A stretch of 64,000 bases of DNA from Welwitschia mirabilis (taxonomy: Eukaryota; Gnetophyta; Gnetopsida; Welwitschiales): assembly GCA_051453625.1 (NCBI GenBank), contig JBOZIK010000001.1:91935605-91999604 (forward strand). Direction: 5' to 3'. Below the pieces are notes generated by a model, which ran no database searches, had not been told where the DNA came from, and saw nothing but the letters and a program-made list of their open reading frames with translations. Shown here piece after piece: positions 20,579-32,600 of this stretch. Made by a program: the position numbers and the translations under genes. Every line of letters starts with the position of its first letter. Position 1 is the first letter of the stretch.

Positions 20579-21935
20579 ATGGAGAGGACTCAGTTCTTTA
20601 GGGAAGAAAAAACCCTAGTCTCAGATATTGACAAAGGTGCTTACTCTGATATTGAGAAGAAACTCCAATATAGTTTAATTGGTAAGTTCATTTCATCCGA
20701 CTCAAGACCTAGGCTTGATTGTATCAGAGAATGGGTAGCAACAAAATGGATGGGAGTTAGTAAAATTGAAGTTATTGCTCTGCTAAAAGGATTAGTGCTA
20801 TTTCAGTTAGATAATGAATGAGATCGGGACAAGATCATTATGTAGGACTTTGGTTCTTTGGGGTGAGGGACTTGTTTTAATCAAATCGATGCTCGGGATG
20901 CAATCAGACTCGAACCTATTTAGGAAATTACTAATATGAATTTACATCCACAAGTTCCCCTTGAAGTTTTGGGATGAAGACCTTTTGAGAAAAATTACAT
21001 CCTAATTTAGTGAACTAGTTAAGCTTGATAGAATCACCATCAAACAAATAAGACTAGTTCTTATATAAAAGAGATACAATCCATAAAGTTTAGATCCAAA
21101 TGGGACATATATGACCTTAAAGTGACTTATGAGATGTTATAACCCACATTTTGTAAGCTTTAANNNNNNNNNNNNNNNNNNNNNNNNNNNNNNNNNNNNN
21201 NNNNNNNNNNNNNNNNNNNNNNNNNNNNNNNNNNNNNNNNNNNNNNNNNNNNNNNNNNNNNNNTTGTGCATGATAGTTAATAACTATACAAAAAAAAAAT
21301 ATTATGGTTAATTAGGGTAATTAAAGTTGGGGTGTTACATGAGAATCTTTCAATTCTATGTAATATCTATGGGGAATCAGGACATACCTCAGGGAGATGC
21401 ATTTCTATAGAAAAGAAATACTCCCATTATGGGAGAATGGGCCATATAAGGGAAGAATGTAGAAAATGATTAGTTAACATTAAAGAAAAGCAAAAGGGAA
21501 CTTATTCTTTTTGTGAAAAAACTAGATATAATTAGAGCATCAGTTGGCATAAATAAAAGAAGGAAAACTCAGTGAGAAGTACTATGGTTTTACCTAAGAA
21601 AACCAAGGAAAGCCAGGAGAAGAAGATATAAGAGAGGAAGTATAATCCTTCTAACCTCTTATGGAAAAAGAGGACTCTCAGCAACCTTAAAATTCATCAA
21701 ATACAGATGAGTCAAATGATGTGAAAGTTCATATGAGAGGAAGACCCAGCAATAGAACCCTCCGAGAAAGGGAAACTATAGAGAATGTGGCTAATAGCTT
21801 TAAAGCTACCATTAGAAATACTCTAGAAAAAGTTAAGTGCCTAGAAAGAAGTGAAAACAAACCTAATGGATTGTCTCTTATAGAATTATAGGAGATTAGG
21901 ATCCTCCTACAAGAAAAAGACCCTAAGAAATCTCA
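20579..21935 (+). pseudogene. LINE-1 ORF1: DUF4283-type RNA-binding protein with zinc knuckles
   Basis: Plant L1 ORF1 proteins bind the element RNA. The start MERTQFF at 20579 is the first ATG in the best frame. The DUF4283-like domain runs to about 21120: LIGKFISS, then FQLDNE, then PLKFWDEDLLRKI in a shifted frame near 20975-21010. After the insert at 21135-21339 come knuckles: CNIYGESGHTSGRC (21359-21400, one Cys read as Tyr), YSHYGRMGHIREEC (two Cys lost) and a third Cys-containing stretch near 21505. A basic/acidic tail follows to about 21935. Removing the insert and one TSD copy joins VTYEN to LSILCNIYG, as expected for this family. Several stops; not functional. Confidence 0.8.
21135..21339. 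mobile_element. Short LTR-type insert in LINE-1 ORF1, TSD TGAGA
   Basis: The ends TGTTATAACCC and GGGGTGTTACA are near-inverted and bounded by TG/CA, with TGAGA at 21130-21134 and 21340-21344. Precise removal restores the ORF1 frame. The visible part is about 105 bases plus a 100-N gap (21164-21263), so real length is unknown. It is a solo LTR or a TRIM, with no coding visible. Confidence 0.75.
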
Positions 21936-22004
21936 TTAGTTAATTTAATTATAAACTTGTTTATTTATAGGAAACAAAAATAAAAGATGAAATGACAATA
22001 GAGA

Positions 22005-25000
22005 ATCTAGGACAGTAGTAAAATTCTTTTACTTCTACAGCCTAAGGAAACTTAAGAGGTCTCATGATTTTCACAAAAAGGAGATAGATTTAATTAATAG
22101 CAGTAAGAACCATCTAACTATCTTTCTTAAGGAAGAAGGCTGGACTATAAAAAACATCTATAGTTCTCAAAATAATTAAGATAAAGATTCTACTTTAGAG
22201 AAATTACAGCAGACTATAATAGATAAATCAAAGTGGCTAATAGTGGGGACTTCAATCAATGTCTTCACCATTAGAAGAAATCAAGGGGCAAAAACTAGAA
22301 TTCTAGAGGGGCTTCAATTATTAAAGATTTTATGGCACAGAATGCCCTTATAGATGTTCCTCTTGCTAGGTGTAAATACACCTAGTCTAATAAAAGAACA
22401 GAGAACAACCTGATAAGGTCTAGAATTGACAAAATTCTCATTTAAAAGAACTTAGTAAAGCTTTCAATTAAAGCCTATGTTCTAAATAGAATAGCTTTAG
22501 ATCACTGTCCTATCAGATTCAGATCGAGAGCGATAGCGCTCCAGAGGATTTTGTTTTAAATGGAATGGTACTAGATTACTAGGATAGAAACTAGAACTCT
22601 AGTGTAAAAAATTTGGAGCCAGTATGATAATATTCATCCATTAATCTTCCTCTACAGAGGCCTCAATGCCTTAAAAGCCCATATAAAAGACTGGAGAAGG
22701 AAAGACAAAGAAATATTTAAATCCAAAAAGGACCTTGAAAAAGAAATCCAAAGAATTCAAGCTAAGCAAAAAGAGTGGAGAGACCAAGATAGCCTTCATA
22801 ATAGAAAATATCAATGCCTCATAGAACTCCAAGAGATAAATGCTAATAAGGAAAACTATTAAAGAGAACAATTAAGAATTAAATAGCTTAAAGAGGGGGA
22901 CAAGCACACCAGGTTTTTCTTCCAGTAAGCTAATCAGCATAAAGCAGCTAATAGGATTAGGAGGCTTATCATCAAAAACCACATAATTAAAAATAAATAA
23001 GAAACAGCTAATGAAATGTAGGCTTAAGTCATGAGAATTTAGAAATGGGACGGTATCATCCTCAACCTTATTCTAAAAAATAAGAGAGTTTCCAAACAGA
23101 ATAATACCCAACTTACTAAATCCCTGAGTAGAGATGAAGTCCTATTAGCTGTGAGATCAATAAATAATAATAGAGCTTCAGGATCAGATGAGTGACTAGT
23201 TGAACTCTTTAAATCTCACTTTTCCATCTTGGAAGACAACATTCAGAATGTCACGCAGGATATTATTCATAACAAATGCATTTCCAGGGAAATGAATAAA
23301 ACTAGGATCATTCCTATCCTTATAAAATGAGATGCCCATAAACGGGAGGACTTCAGACGCTAAGGTATTTGCAGTGTTCTTTATAGAATCTTTGCGAAAA
23401 TCATGGTTGATCGTATTGCCTCCCTACTGCCTAAGGTGATCTTTGAAAATCAAGCTAGCTTCATCTAATCCAGGTATATTTAAGACCAAATCCTTTTAAC
23501 TCATGAAATTATTCATTCTATTAATAAATATAAATTTCATCTTCTTATTGCTAAATTGGACATAGAAAACACTTATAATTCTATTAGCTAGTAAGCTTTA
23601 GGTTGTGTTCTCAGAAAGATTGGTTTTTACTAGGACATCCTCAATCTATATCTAGACATGTAAGCTTCAGCTAAATTTAGTGTGAAGGCTAAGAACCACA
23701 AATTTAAATTTTTCTTAGTCGGTCAAGAATTAAAATATGGGGATCTCCTATCCCTATATCTTTTCCTATTTGTCATGATAGGAGTTAAACCTTCATTAAT
23801 AACCATTATGTAAATGACACTATCATCATGATCAAGGCCTCATGTCAGCAAGTAAAATCCATTAAGAATTTAATGAGCCTTTTTGCAGAAGCTATAGGTT
23901 TTCATACCAACTAAAGCAAATCTAGAATTCACACCTTAAGTAGAAACAGTATCAGAGGGGGTAAAATTGACAGAATTTTAAGCATCAAATTAGGAAACCT
24001 TTATAAAATCTACCTGGGAATCCCCCTACAGAATTGGAATAAGATCCTCACTTAGAACTACATCCTTGGATCTATTTATAGATGTAACTCTTGGCAGAAT
24101 AACTTTCTTTCCTCCAAAGCAAAGATTATCCTTGCAAATTTATGCCTAATATCTTCTTTTAGATACATAGCTTCTGTTATAGCCTCTCTAAAGAACATCA
24201 TTCAAAAAATTAATAAAATCCTAAAGGAATTCAATTGGTCTAGAGACAAAGATTAATGCAAATGGGAGAGAATAGCTCAACTAAAAGACTCTAGAGGTTG
24301 GAGTATCTAGATACTAGAGGATTGTCTTCTTAGAGAAGCCCACCAGATCTTGAAAAGGCTAATCAAGGGAAGACAACCATGAAGTGATTTGATCAATTAC
24401 AAATACCAAAATTGGAACATTAATCAGGGAGAATTCTACCTGAAAAAACATCTTAACAAATCTAGAAGACATCTGTTAGACTTAAACATATACCATAAAG
24501 ATACAACCAAATAGATTCTCCAAAAAAAAAAATGGAAAAGATGACTCTCATAAGAAATTCTAAAAGGGTCAAATTCTAGATAAACTCAAAGTATTTTGCT
24601 AATTAAAGGATCATCATAAAATCCTCATAAGAGACCAATTACATAAGAGGGGATTCTAAGTTGAAAGTGCCTATCTAATATATCAGTATTATCCTGAAAA
24701 TGCTAGCCAACTTTTTCATTAATGCACTTGGAGTAATGAGTTAATGACAATTATGAAGAAGTACTATAAGCTTTGCAACACATCTAACACTTGCTTAAAT
24801 GATGGGATTTGCTTAACTTATTAACATATTTGGCATATAAGAAATGATTTGATTTTTAATAGTGCCCCCTTATCATTTCCAATAAATACTGCTAGGAGAA
24901 TCAAGTGATATCATTTCCAAATCAGAATAGAAATGGGAGCAACCCCTACATTGAGCCATCTGATCCTATCCTATTCAAAGAATGACCAGAGTTATGGGAC

Positions 25001-25041
25001 AAGGTGTAGGCTATGGGATGGGAAATCCTCCTACACAAACT
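22005..25041 (+). pseudogene. LINE-1 ORF2: endonuclease and reverse transcriptase
   Basis: An APE-type endonuclease remnant starts near 22005. Its first motif is eroded, SGDFNQCL is clear at 22240-22263, and the space between them is shorter than usual, suggesting a deletion. A lysine-rich linker follows (22680-22870). RT has NNRASGSDE near 23180 (normally KAPGPDG), LITHEIIHSI near 23490-23520 and LDIENTYNSI near 23555-23590. Its catalytic block is YVND at about 23808-23819, where YADD is expected, so it is inactive. IYLGIPLQNW lies near 24008-24037. The FNWSRDK stretch (24230) and a damaged CCHC-type finger (Tyr for Cys, 24685-24740) complete it. Stop TAA is at 25039-25041. ORF3 begins inside its last codons. 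Confidence 0.85.
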
Positions 25042-26170
25042 AAAAAAACAACCAGGGGTCAATATCACCCCATTCTATAGACGGTGGAGAGGGCAACATA
25101 CCACTTTTAGGAGAATATCCATTGAAATCACTGAAGACTCTCTTTCTAGACTTCTGGAAATCCTAACAGCTAGTGAAAGAGCTCCTCTTGGAAGCAAAGG
25201 GTAGTGGAAGGCTCTCTATTTCTTTCTTGGTGATGTCCTAAGCTACATAGTGGACACATTAGCTAGAGGTGCTTCCGCTCCCATGGGGCTTGGGTGCAGA
25301 ATTAATCGACTAGTACTTCATTCAATCTAGCTGCTACTTAAAGCTTTTAAGCCTGCACTTCACTCTTCTTAAAGCCCTAGATCTAGGGCATCATATTAAC
25401 CTACCCTTATTCTTTATCTAGTCCCTTCATTGAAAAGACACTACTAGGTACTTAAGACTAATCATGGCACTTTGAAGGGTAGCCAGTGAGATTAGAGTAA
25501 GAAAGGCCCCCTTCCCTCCCCAGCGATGCCTCCAAGAGACTCATCCTAAAAGGAAATTCAAGAGAAAAGCAACCATGGATGAAGCCTCTCACTCTGAGAG
25601 GAATGTTGAATAGGGATGTCCTAGCTCTCAGAAAATGGTGACTATGCCCTAGAACCTCAGATAGAGAAGTCGAATTTACCTCTAATTTAGGAGGAAATAG
25701 CTCAAGAGATAGCTCAAGAGACAGCTTAAGAGCAGTTTCCAACAAAACCCCAGGAGTAGAGAGAGCAACCCCATGGCTAGGCTCATCCCCCACCTGAAAG
25801 GAGCCCCAGTCCCACCCAGGAGTCGACTATGGATTTCACTTCAGAAAAGAGGTATCATAACTTATAGGCAGATATAAACATGGATACTATGAAAAGGGAG
25901 GTTATGCTTGCAATAGTCCATGAGCTAAAGAAATGCCCATTTGTGACCTTGGAAATCTTTCATAGAGCCCTACCACAAGCTATTAAGTTAAGTTATAAGG
26001 AGAAAGTGCTCCAACTGCACCCAGACAAGAATCAAGCATGAGCTAAAGAATTCAAGGAGGTAATTCAGGCCTTTGATGTGTTATCTAATGAAATGGGTCA
26101 CTTTTTACTACAGCATAATCATGGCAATTTCTTCCCCTTCTGTACCGGATACCAATCCTTTATCCTTTAG
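25013..26170 (+). pseudogene. LINE-1 ORF3: novel third ORF with C-terminal J-domain
   Basis: The first ATG, MGWEILLHK, overlaps the end of ORF2 in another frame; the stop is TAG 26168-26170, a span of 386 codons. Part 1 (25013-25305) is open except one stop and reads as a globular domain (FRRISIEITEDSLSRLLEIL). The next part, with LHFTLLKALDLG and NLPLFFI, fits LINE-2 best in a shifted frame (25306-25610). A Ser/Arg/Pro-rich linker (25610-25860) reads best in a third frame. The J-domain (about 25925-26130) is back in the first frame: KCPFVTLEIF, QAIKLSYKEKVLQL, HPDKN (26018-26032), AKEFKEVIQAFDVLSNE. J-domains stimulate the ATPase of Hsp70 chaperones; whether this one did so is inference. The position inside the TSDs, and sharing with LINE-2, show that it belongs to the element. 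Confidence 0.82.
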
Positions 26171-26490
26171 GTTTTTTTGGCCTAGTTTAATTCCATTTTT
26201 GTCAGTTCTATTATTCAGGGTCGTTTTCACACCTAATTTTGCTAGTTTACTGATCGTCTCTACATGTGCTACAGAATATTCTCCTTTTTGTTAATTAGTT
26301 TCCTTTTCCTTGTCTCTCTACCCAAGGGTGCCATCACCTCCAATTTTGTTCTATCTTTAGTCTATCCTTAAGTATTCTGTATAATGTTCTCCTTTTTATC
26401 AAATAGTTTAACTTTTCTCGTTAAGCTAGGGCATTTTTGTTTTCCCATGTAAATTTTCTAGCTTAATATATTCTCGCTTATGTTTCAAAA

Positions 26491-26507
26491 AACATGAACA
26501 TAGCATG
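26491..26507. repeat. LINE-1 target-site duplication, right copy
   Basis: AACATGAACATAGCATG; see the left copy at 20386-20402. Confidence 0.85.
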
Positions 26508-27600
26508 TATATACTATTATAGCTCATAAACGTAATCAAGCTATTTAAGTAAAGCATACCTCAATTGTTAATAATCTATTAATTTAGCTATCATTTAATC
26601 ACTCCATCATCCTATTGAAACTTTATTATTTTAGATCCAAATTTCCTATAAATATAATGAGGGATTATCTTTTTATGAGATTTTAAGTCTTTATTATCCC
26701 TTCCTAGTTATGAATGGGATGACTAATTCATCAAGAATCTAATTTACTAAACCTAAGTATTTATTTTCTTTTGAATTGATATTTAGTATATCATTTAATC
26801 ATCAGTAAATGAACTTTAATCTTTTCTTCCATTATTGGTACAATTATGATTACTAGTTATGTAATAGTACGTTTTGATTTTTTTGAGTATGTTTATCATT
26901 CCTTTTTTCCCCCACTTTATTATTTGGGTTTAGAACAATGTTTCTTACATTTCATTACAAGATGTAACATATATAAACTTATTTCTTTCATGATGTTCAG
27001 AATCTATAGTAAATAATTTATTACTTATCTATTAGTCTATTTTATACTTAATTTATTATATATTTAACTTGGCTTTGGCTTACTGGGTAGATTATCTTAT
27101 GTAGAAGTATTTTTAATTCTTAAAAGAAGAATCTTTAATATTTTGAATTCCTTATTTCTCTAAATTTCTTTTTATTCAAATACTTATGTAAATTCTTTTT
27201 CTAAATCTTTGTAAGCAATGAAATACCTTTATAGTACCTCAAAGATAATGATAATTAGGATTAACTATATTATAATAGGACATCCTAGTCCATTAATTTA
27301 AAATTGCTACCTATACCTTGCTACCTAGGGCACATCTTTTAAAGATCACAAATTATAAGTTAATGCATAGGATCACTATATCTTTGTAGATATAAATAGA
27401 AGGATCTTTGTCAGTTTTATATTCATCAAAGGTACTAGTGACATGTATATAAGCTCTACTAGTTTTACACTATTTATATATTTTAAATTGTTCTAAGTGT
27501 TTGACTATGGTATCAAGTTTTTACTCATATTAGGTTTAACACTAAGTTTGTAGGTTCTTATACCTATAGATCCATTAAATGATTGAGCTTTCTTAGATAT
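26508..27600. other. AT-rich sequence without a recognised gene
   Basis: Very AT-rich, with no domain seen on either strand. The right part may be downstream sequence of the minus-strand Gypsy element whose gag lies at 27650-28180. Confidence 0.4.
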
Positions 27601-27649
27601 GTCTTTATCTCTAGATGGTCTCTTCTAATTTTAAAAATGTCTAGCTCTA

Positions 27650-28180
27650 TAATATATTGTATCCTAAGCTTCCTTAGGTTCTTGAGATCTAAAAGTTTCT
27701 ACATTCATCATTTCCATCATTTCCCTAATTTGTAATGTTAAAACTTCATAAAGATATTTTATAGTTATCCATTCTTAAAATCCATGTGGAGCTACTTTAC
27801 TAATGAATTATTAAAATGTTCAAATGCTTTATAGTAAGGCCTACTATCATGTTGTGTAAAATTCAAAATTTATGTATCAACTCATTAGTTTCATATGCTA
27901 GTAAATATTTTTGTAAAAAAAAATAGTTGAGATCCATTTATGACCTAATTGATAAAGATTTTAAGGAATGTAGCTAGGATTTTGATTTGTCTGTCAAGGA
28001 AAAGGAGAAAAAACATTATTCTAATTTCATCATTTTCCTCACCTATTTGTAAATGGTTGACATGAGAACTTCAAATTCACATAGGTGTTCATAAGGATCT
28101 TCTAAACGAAAGTCATGGAATTTATACAAAATCTTGATAATGGCTAGTTTAATTTTAAAACTTTTTATGTGAGATGAAAA
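27650..28180 (-). pseudogene. Gypsy-type retrotransposon gag remnant
   Basis: Read on the minus strand from 28180, the pattern follows the Retrotrans_gag domain of Athila/Tat-like Gypsy elements: FRLEDPYEHL (about 28085-28112), FSLTDKSKS*LHSL (27960-28010, with the stop where Trp is normal), a FLQKYLLAYETNELIHKF-like run (27865-27920), and further text to about 27650. This domain forms the capsid-like shell of the element. There are many stops, and no protease or RT of this element is seen in the window, so it is a lone fragment. Assignment to Gypsy rests on this gag pattern alone. Confidence 0.6.
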
Positions 28181-29224
28181 TACCGTACCAAAAGATTTAG
28201 CTAATAATTTTTATTATCATAATGATTTAAAGATCTTCTTATAAGAAATGGGATAGATATCATCTCAATCTTCGTTAGACATGATTGTATCTATTAAAGG
28301 ATGTCCAAGGTAATTATGATTTTAAGGTTGATATATTAGCCTAAGAAGAAGGCTTAGTATAATGCTCCTCAGATTCATTAGGAAGGGGTTTAGTAAGACA
28401 TTAATATTTATCAAATTCTTTATAGAGTTAGCTTTTAGAGGGCCTAATCTAATGATGCATGAGAAGTCAAGATTAGTAGTAAAATCTTAATGACAAATTA
28501 CTAATACAAAATGGCCAAAATTAAGGAAAGAAAAAAACTACAACTTTCAATAATGTAGAAGTTTGAAAAGGTATAGCAATATAAGTATCTAGGAAGGTAG
28601 TCCTAGTTTGTTTAATATTAATTTATAATGCAAAAATATGATACTAAAAATTTCAAATATATGCTATTTGGAATAGGAAACTTGATAAAATAATTTGCAA
28701 AAGAATGAAATTTGTTTACATAGAGATTTACGTAATATTTTCAAAGCAATTGTAATAAACTCTATTTATTCTTTTATAAGTACATTTTAATATGTTATTT
28801 AATCCTCTTACAATTATCTTACATAAGTAATTTAAATGTTTGAATCAAATTGTTTTTTCTCATATAAAAGATAGAAGAATTGTCATTTCAATAGGTAGAT
28901 TCTTATTTTTACTAATCACTATAACTTTGAAATTAGTTTTTTAAACTTTTATATCTTAGGATTTAAATACACTTTAACTTTACTTGAGTTGGCTATTATA
29001 GAGATCATCCACCTTTTTATACATACATATGCATCTTATAATTAAGTATTATAAATAATTCATATGCATAGAATGGTAGAACTAATAATTTACTTTATCT
29101 TTTATTGAAACTATCTCTTTTGATGTTATCAAATATCTTTTATTATTTAAAGTCAAAATTTGCATTGAAAAGGAGGAAGTGATTATATGTTTTTATAATG
29201 CAATATTTATCATGTTTTAATGTG
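28181..29224. other. AT-rich flank of Copia-3, no gene recognised
   Basis: Possibly the leader of the Gypsy remnant on the minus strand. No PBS, domain or repeat could be fixed. Confidence 0.35.
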
Positions 29225-29229
29225 TTACA

Positions 29230-29620
29230 TGTTAGATAAAACATGAAACATAAAACATGACAAAAAATCATAACATAACTAATGTGTTTCATCTTCATTA
29301 ATAAAAATGTATTTCATCTTAGCAAAACATATTCTAAGTCTTAGATAATAATAAATCATGTAAATTAGTCAAGTAACTACTCTTAAAACAAAACATTATG
29401 ACTATTCATAAATGTTTTGTGAAGAGTTTAATCTCATTATTCAATGTATAAATTATATCATGTTATGTCCATGGTGTGCATTCTACATATAAATTTTATT
29501 ATATTAGTTCATCAAGTCTATTGAATTAAGGTTTTCACTTTTTTTTTGCATTCTTATTTTCTTTGTTTCTTTTATTAAGATTTTCTATTTTCTATTTACT
29601 TCCATGTAAAACTCTCAACA
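29230..29620 (+). mobile_element. Copia-3 5' LTR
   Basis: It runs from TGTTAGATAAAAC to ACTCTCAACA. It aligns along its length with 38894-39287; well-kept blocks are TTATGACTATT, TCCATGGTGTGCATTCTA and AGTCTTA..TAATAATAAAT. Confidence 0.85.
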
Positions 29621-29633
29621 TGGTTTTAGATCT
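29621..29633 (+). other. Copia-3 primer-binding site, decayed
   Basis: TGGTTTTAGATCT directly abuts the LTR and keeps about 9 of 13 bases of TGGTATCAGAGCC; two of the four differences are explicable as transitions. Confidence 0.6.
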
Positions 29634-32600
29634 TACCTGTTAGCACAACATGGAGATGGTTTACAAACTTGATAATAGCATAAAATATGGAACAGTAATG
29701 AAGATACTATTTTGACATTCATGAACAAATTTAATATTAAAATGTCACTATAGAATTAGAAGGCAAAGAAGCAATATATTGCTTTCTAATAATAAAGGAA
29801 TCAGGATTGTGACTAGGGAAATACATAAATCTTACTCATTAAAAGAACATCATTTGGAAGATGAAAATGAAAGATTTTTTTAGTTGAACAAGGACTTTGA
29901 ACATTATCTAGATGGCAATGTACCTAGAAAGAATGATGATAAAGCATGATTAGCTATACTCATCTTAGTGATGAGTACTAATCATGAATTTTATTTTTGG
30001 TTTATGACATAAAAGAGCTTCAGGATATTTGAACCTTCTTGGAGAATACCTTTAAACTCAAAAACAAAGGATGTAAGTAGTCATTGATTATTGAGCTATT
30101 TACTCCCAAAACTATAGAACTAGAAGATCTAGCCCACAAAAGCACAAATTAAAGAATAAAGTACCATGATGGACAACAAAATAATTTAAGTTTGTCTTAC
30201 TTTAGGATTTTCTTAAAGTTTAACATATTTCATGAAGTATTAAAATATGCTATAAAACCTTTTTTATTTGAAAAACTAATAGCAAGAGTCTATCGACCTA
30301 AAAGAGAATGGAAGAAAAAAGAAGATGAAATAAGTGTATGGCTTTCTACATCTAAGCAAAGTACAATACTAGGAAATGAAAACTTAAAATTTTTTAAATT
30401 TTGCAATAGGATAGTTTACCATTTGCAAAAATGTTGCTTTAAAAATCCAATTCATACTTGAAATAAGAATAAGAAGAACAAAATAAAGAAGTAAAATAAG
30501 GATAAAAACTTTGGAATTATAATCATAAGTAATGTAATTTATTAAGAAGAGTTCTCTACAATTTTCATAAGCAATTATAAAGCATGTTTTGTAGATTTAA
30601 GAGCATCAAGTCATATGACTTGCAATAATAAACACTTCACAAATCTTGTGCTAACTACAAACAACATCATGAAGCATGTGACTATTAGTAATGGGACAAA
30701 ACTAAGATAAGATCAATGAATAATTACGAAATCATCCCTACTTACCTTGATGAATACAATTTACATTTTTAACTTCAAGATGAATTTGATATTAGTTTTA
30801 TTCCAACTTTGAGATGATTATGAGATTAAATTTATTAAAAATAAGAATAAATCATATTATACCATGGAAAAAGAGAAACAACACATTAAAGTACTTAAGA
30901 AGGGTAGAACTTTTCTTTAACAAGTGAAAAGAGCTAATTACGAAGCTCTTTTACCTAGTAAAATTAGCAAATCAATGCTATGGCATTAAATATTAGAGCA
31001 TATGAACTTTAAAGAAAGTACATCATATAAGTGAAAAAATTCCAAAACTTAAAATTAAAGAGCTAGTATACAAAGGTTGTTAGAGGAATAAAACACATCA
31101 TAAGTGATTTATGAAGAATATAAAGAAAATAACAAGTAATAAACTCAAACTAATTCATAGGAATTTATGTGGACCATTATCAATTTCATCCTTAAAAAGG
31201 ATAAAGCTAGTTTCTCACCTTTATTAATGACTGCAACAAGAGTATTTCACATACTTATTATGAAATAAATCTCATACTCTTACTTCTTTTAAAGTGTTTC
31301 ATGTACTAGTTGAAAAATATATGAATCTACAAAGTAAGAATATTAGAATAGATGATGGAAGAGAATATATATCAACTAAGTTTTGCAATGACCCTTAAAA
31401 GGCTAGAATTTAACTTGAAGTAATTCCACTTTGTATTAGTTAATTTAATGAAGTATCTAAAAGAAAAAACAAAAAAATCTTGGATATGACAAGAAGTATG
31501 TTGCATAAGAGATGTATTGCTTTATTTCTATGGATAGAGGCTATTATCATAGCTATTTATCTTCAAAACAAACTTCAACTCTAAATGATGATTTATTAAA
31601 ATAAAGATAGTCTAATAAAGAAAATTTGTATGATTCCATAACAATCTTTAGAAGCAAATTCTTTGTGCACAATATGTAGTAATGAAATAAATGACAAAAC
31701 AAAGCCAAAACTTGTTTTATGACTAGCTGTTTAGACAAAAATAAAGTCTAACAAATATAAAACTCAACTTAGAAAAGGATCATTATTACTTGGGATATTA
31801 TTTTTAATGAATTAGTAATAATTTATGATCCTGTTTCATTCACATCATTTGATGATTTAATTTTGAGAAAGGTAGAGATAATAGCATGTCATGATGAAGC
31901 TATAAATAAAAATTCAAATGAAAAATATTCAAAATGTTTAATATTAAATTCTTAAATCTTGAATATCAAATCATCCCTACTATAAGTAATGGTATGAAAA
32001 AGAATCATAAATTTTATATTGGGAATCAAGTTTTTAATTTATCACATGAAGATGAAAGTTTTAAAAGAGAATTCAAATTAAGTCACATATAGGGGAAGAG
32101 CACTTTTTTTTTTCTATGATTAATGAATTAAGTAACACAATGCCACCCAATGTAAAAGGATCTCTTAAAAATCCAAATTGAAAGAAGGCAATTTAAAAAA
32201 AGTATAACATGCTCATGAAGAATCAAACTTGGGATCTTGTTAAAGAAATGAGAAAACCAATTAATAATAAATGGGTGTTTTGTATTAGGTATAATCAAGA
32301 TGTTAAAATCAACCAATATAAGGCCAAGTTTGTTATTAAAGATTTTACACAAAAGGAAGGCATTGATGACACTAAAACATTTACACCTATAGTAAAACTT
32401 TGCATCATGGAAATCATTCTATCCTTGGTAGTTAAGTATAATAGAAGTTTATCCTAGTTTAATATCAAATCTACATTCCTAAATGAATACTTTAAGGGAA
32501 AAAAATCGTATAACTCAACTTGAAGCCTTTAATATTAAATACCATAAAACAAAAGTCCACAAATGGAAGAAATTTCTATGTGGCCTAAAACAAGGTTTTT

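Larger units (their letters stand above)
20403..26490 (+). mobile_element. LINE-1: full-length L1-type retrotransposon with a third ORF
   Basis: A 6,088-bp element (with a 100-N gap) between 17-bp direct repeats. It holds ORF1 (DUF4283-like RNA-binding plus zinc knuckles), ORF2 (endonuclease, RT, C-terminal zinc finger) and a further ORF3 with a J-domain. It ends in an A/T-rich tail (TTCTCGCTTATGTTTCAAA), and LINE-2 ends in the same 3' sequence, so the 3' end is confirmed independently. The long TSD is typical of target-primed reverse transcription. All ORFs are broken by stops and indels. A 205-bp LTR-like insert interrupts ORF1. Confidence 0.9.

Noticed and set aside
25458-25793. Minus-strand frame of 111 codons in LINE-1
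   Set aside because: It lies antisense to ORF3, and its sense strand is explained by homology to LINE-2; no family resemblance on the minus strand.
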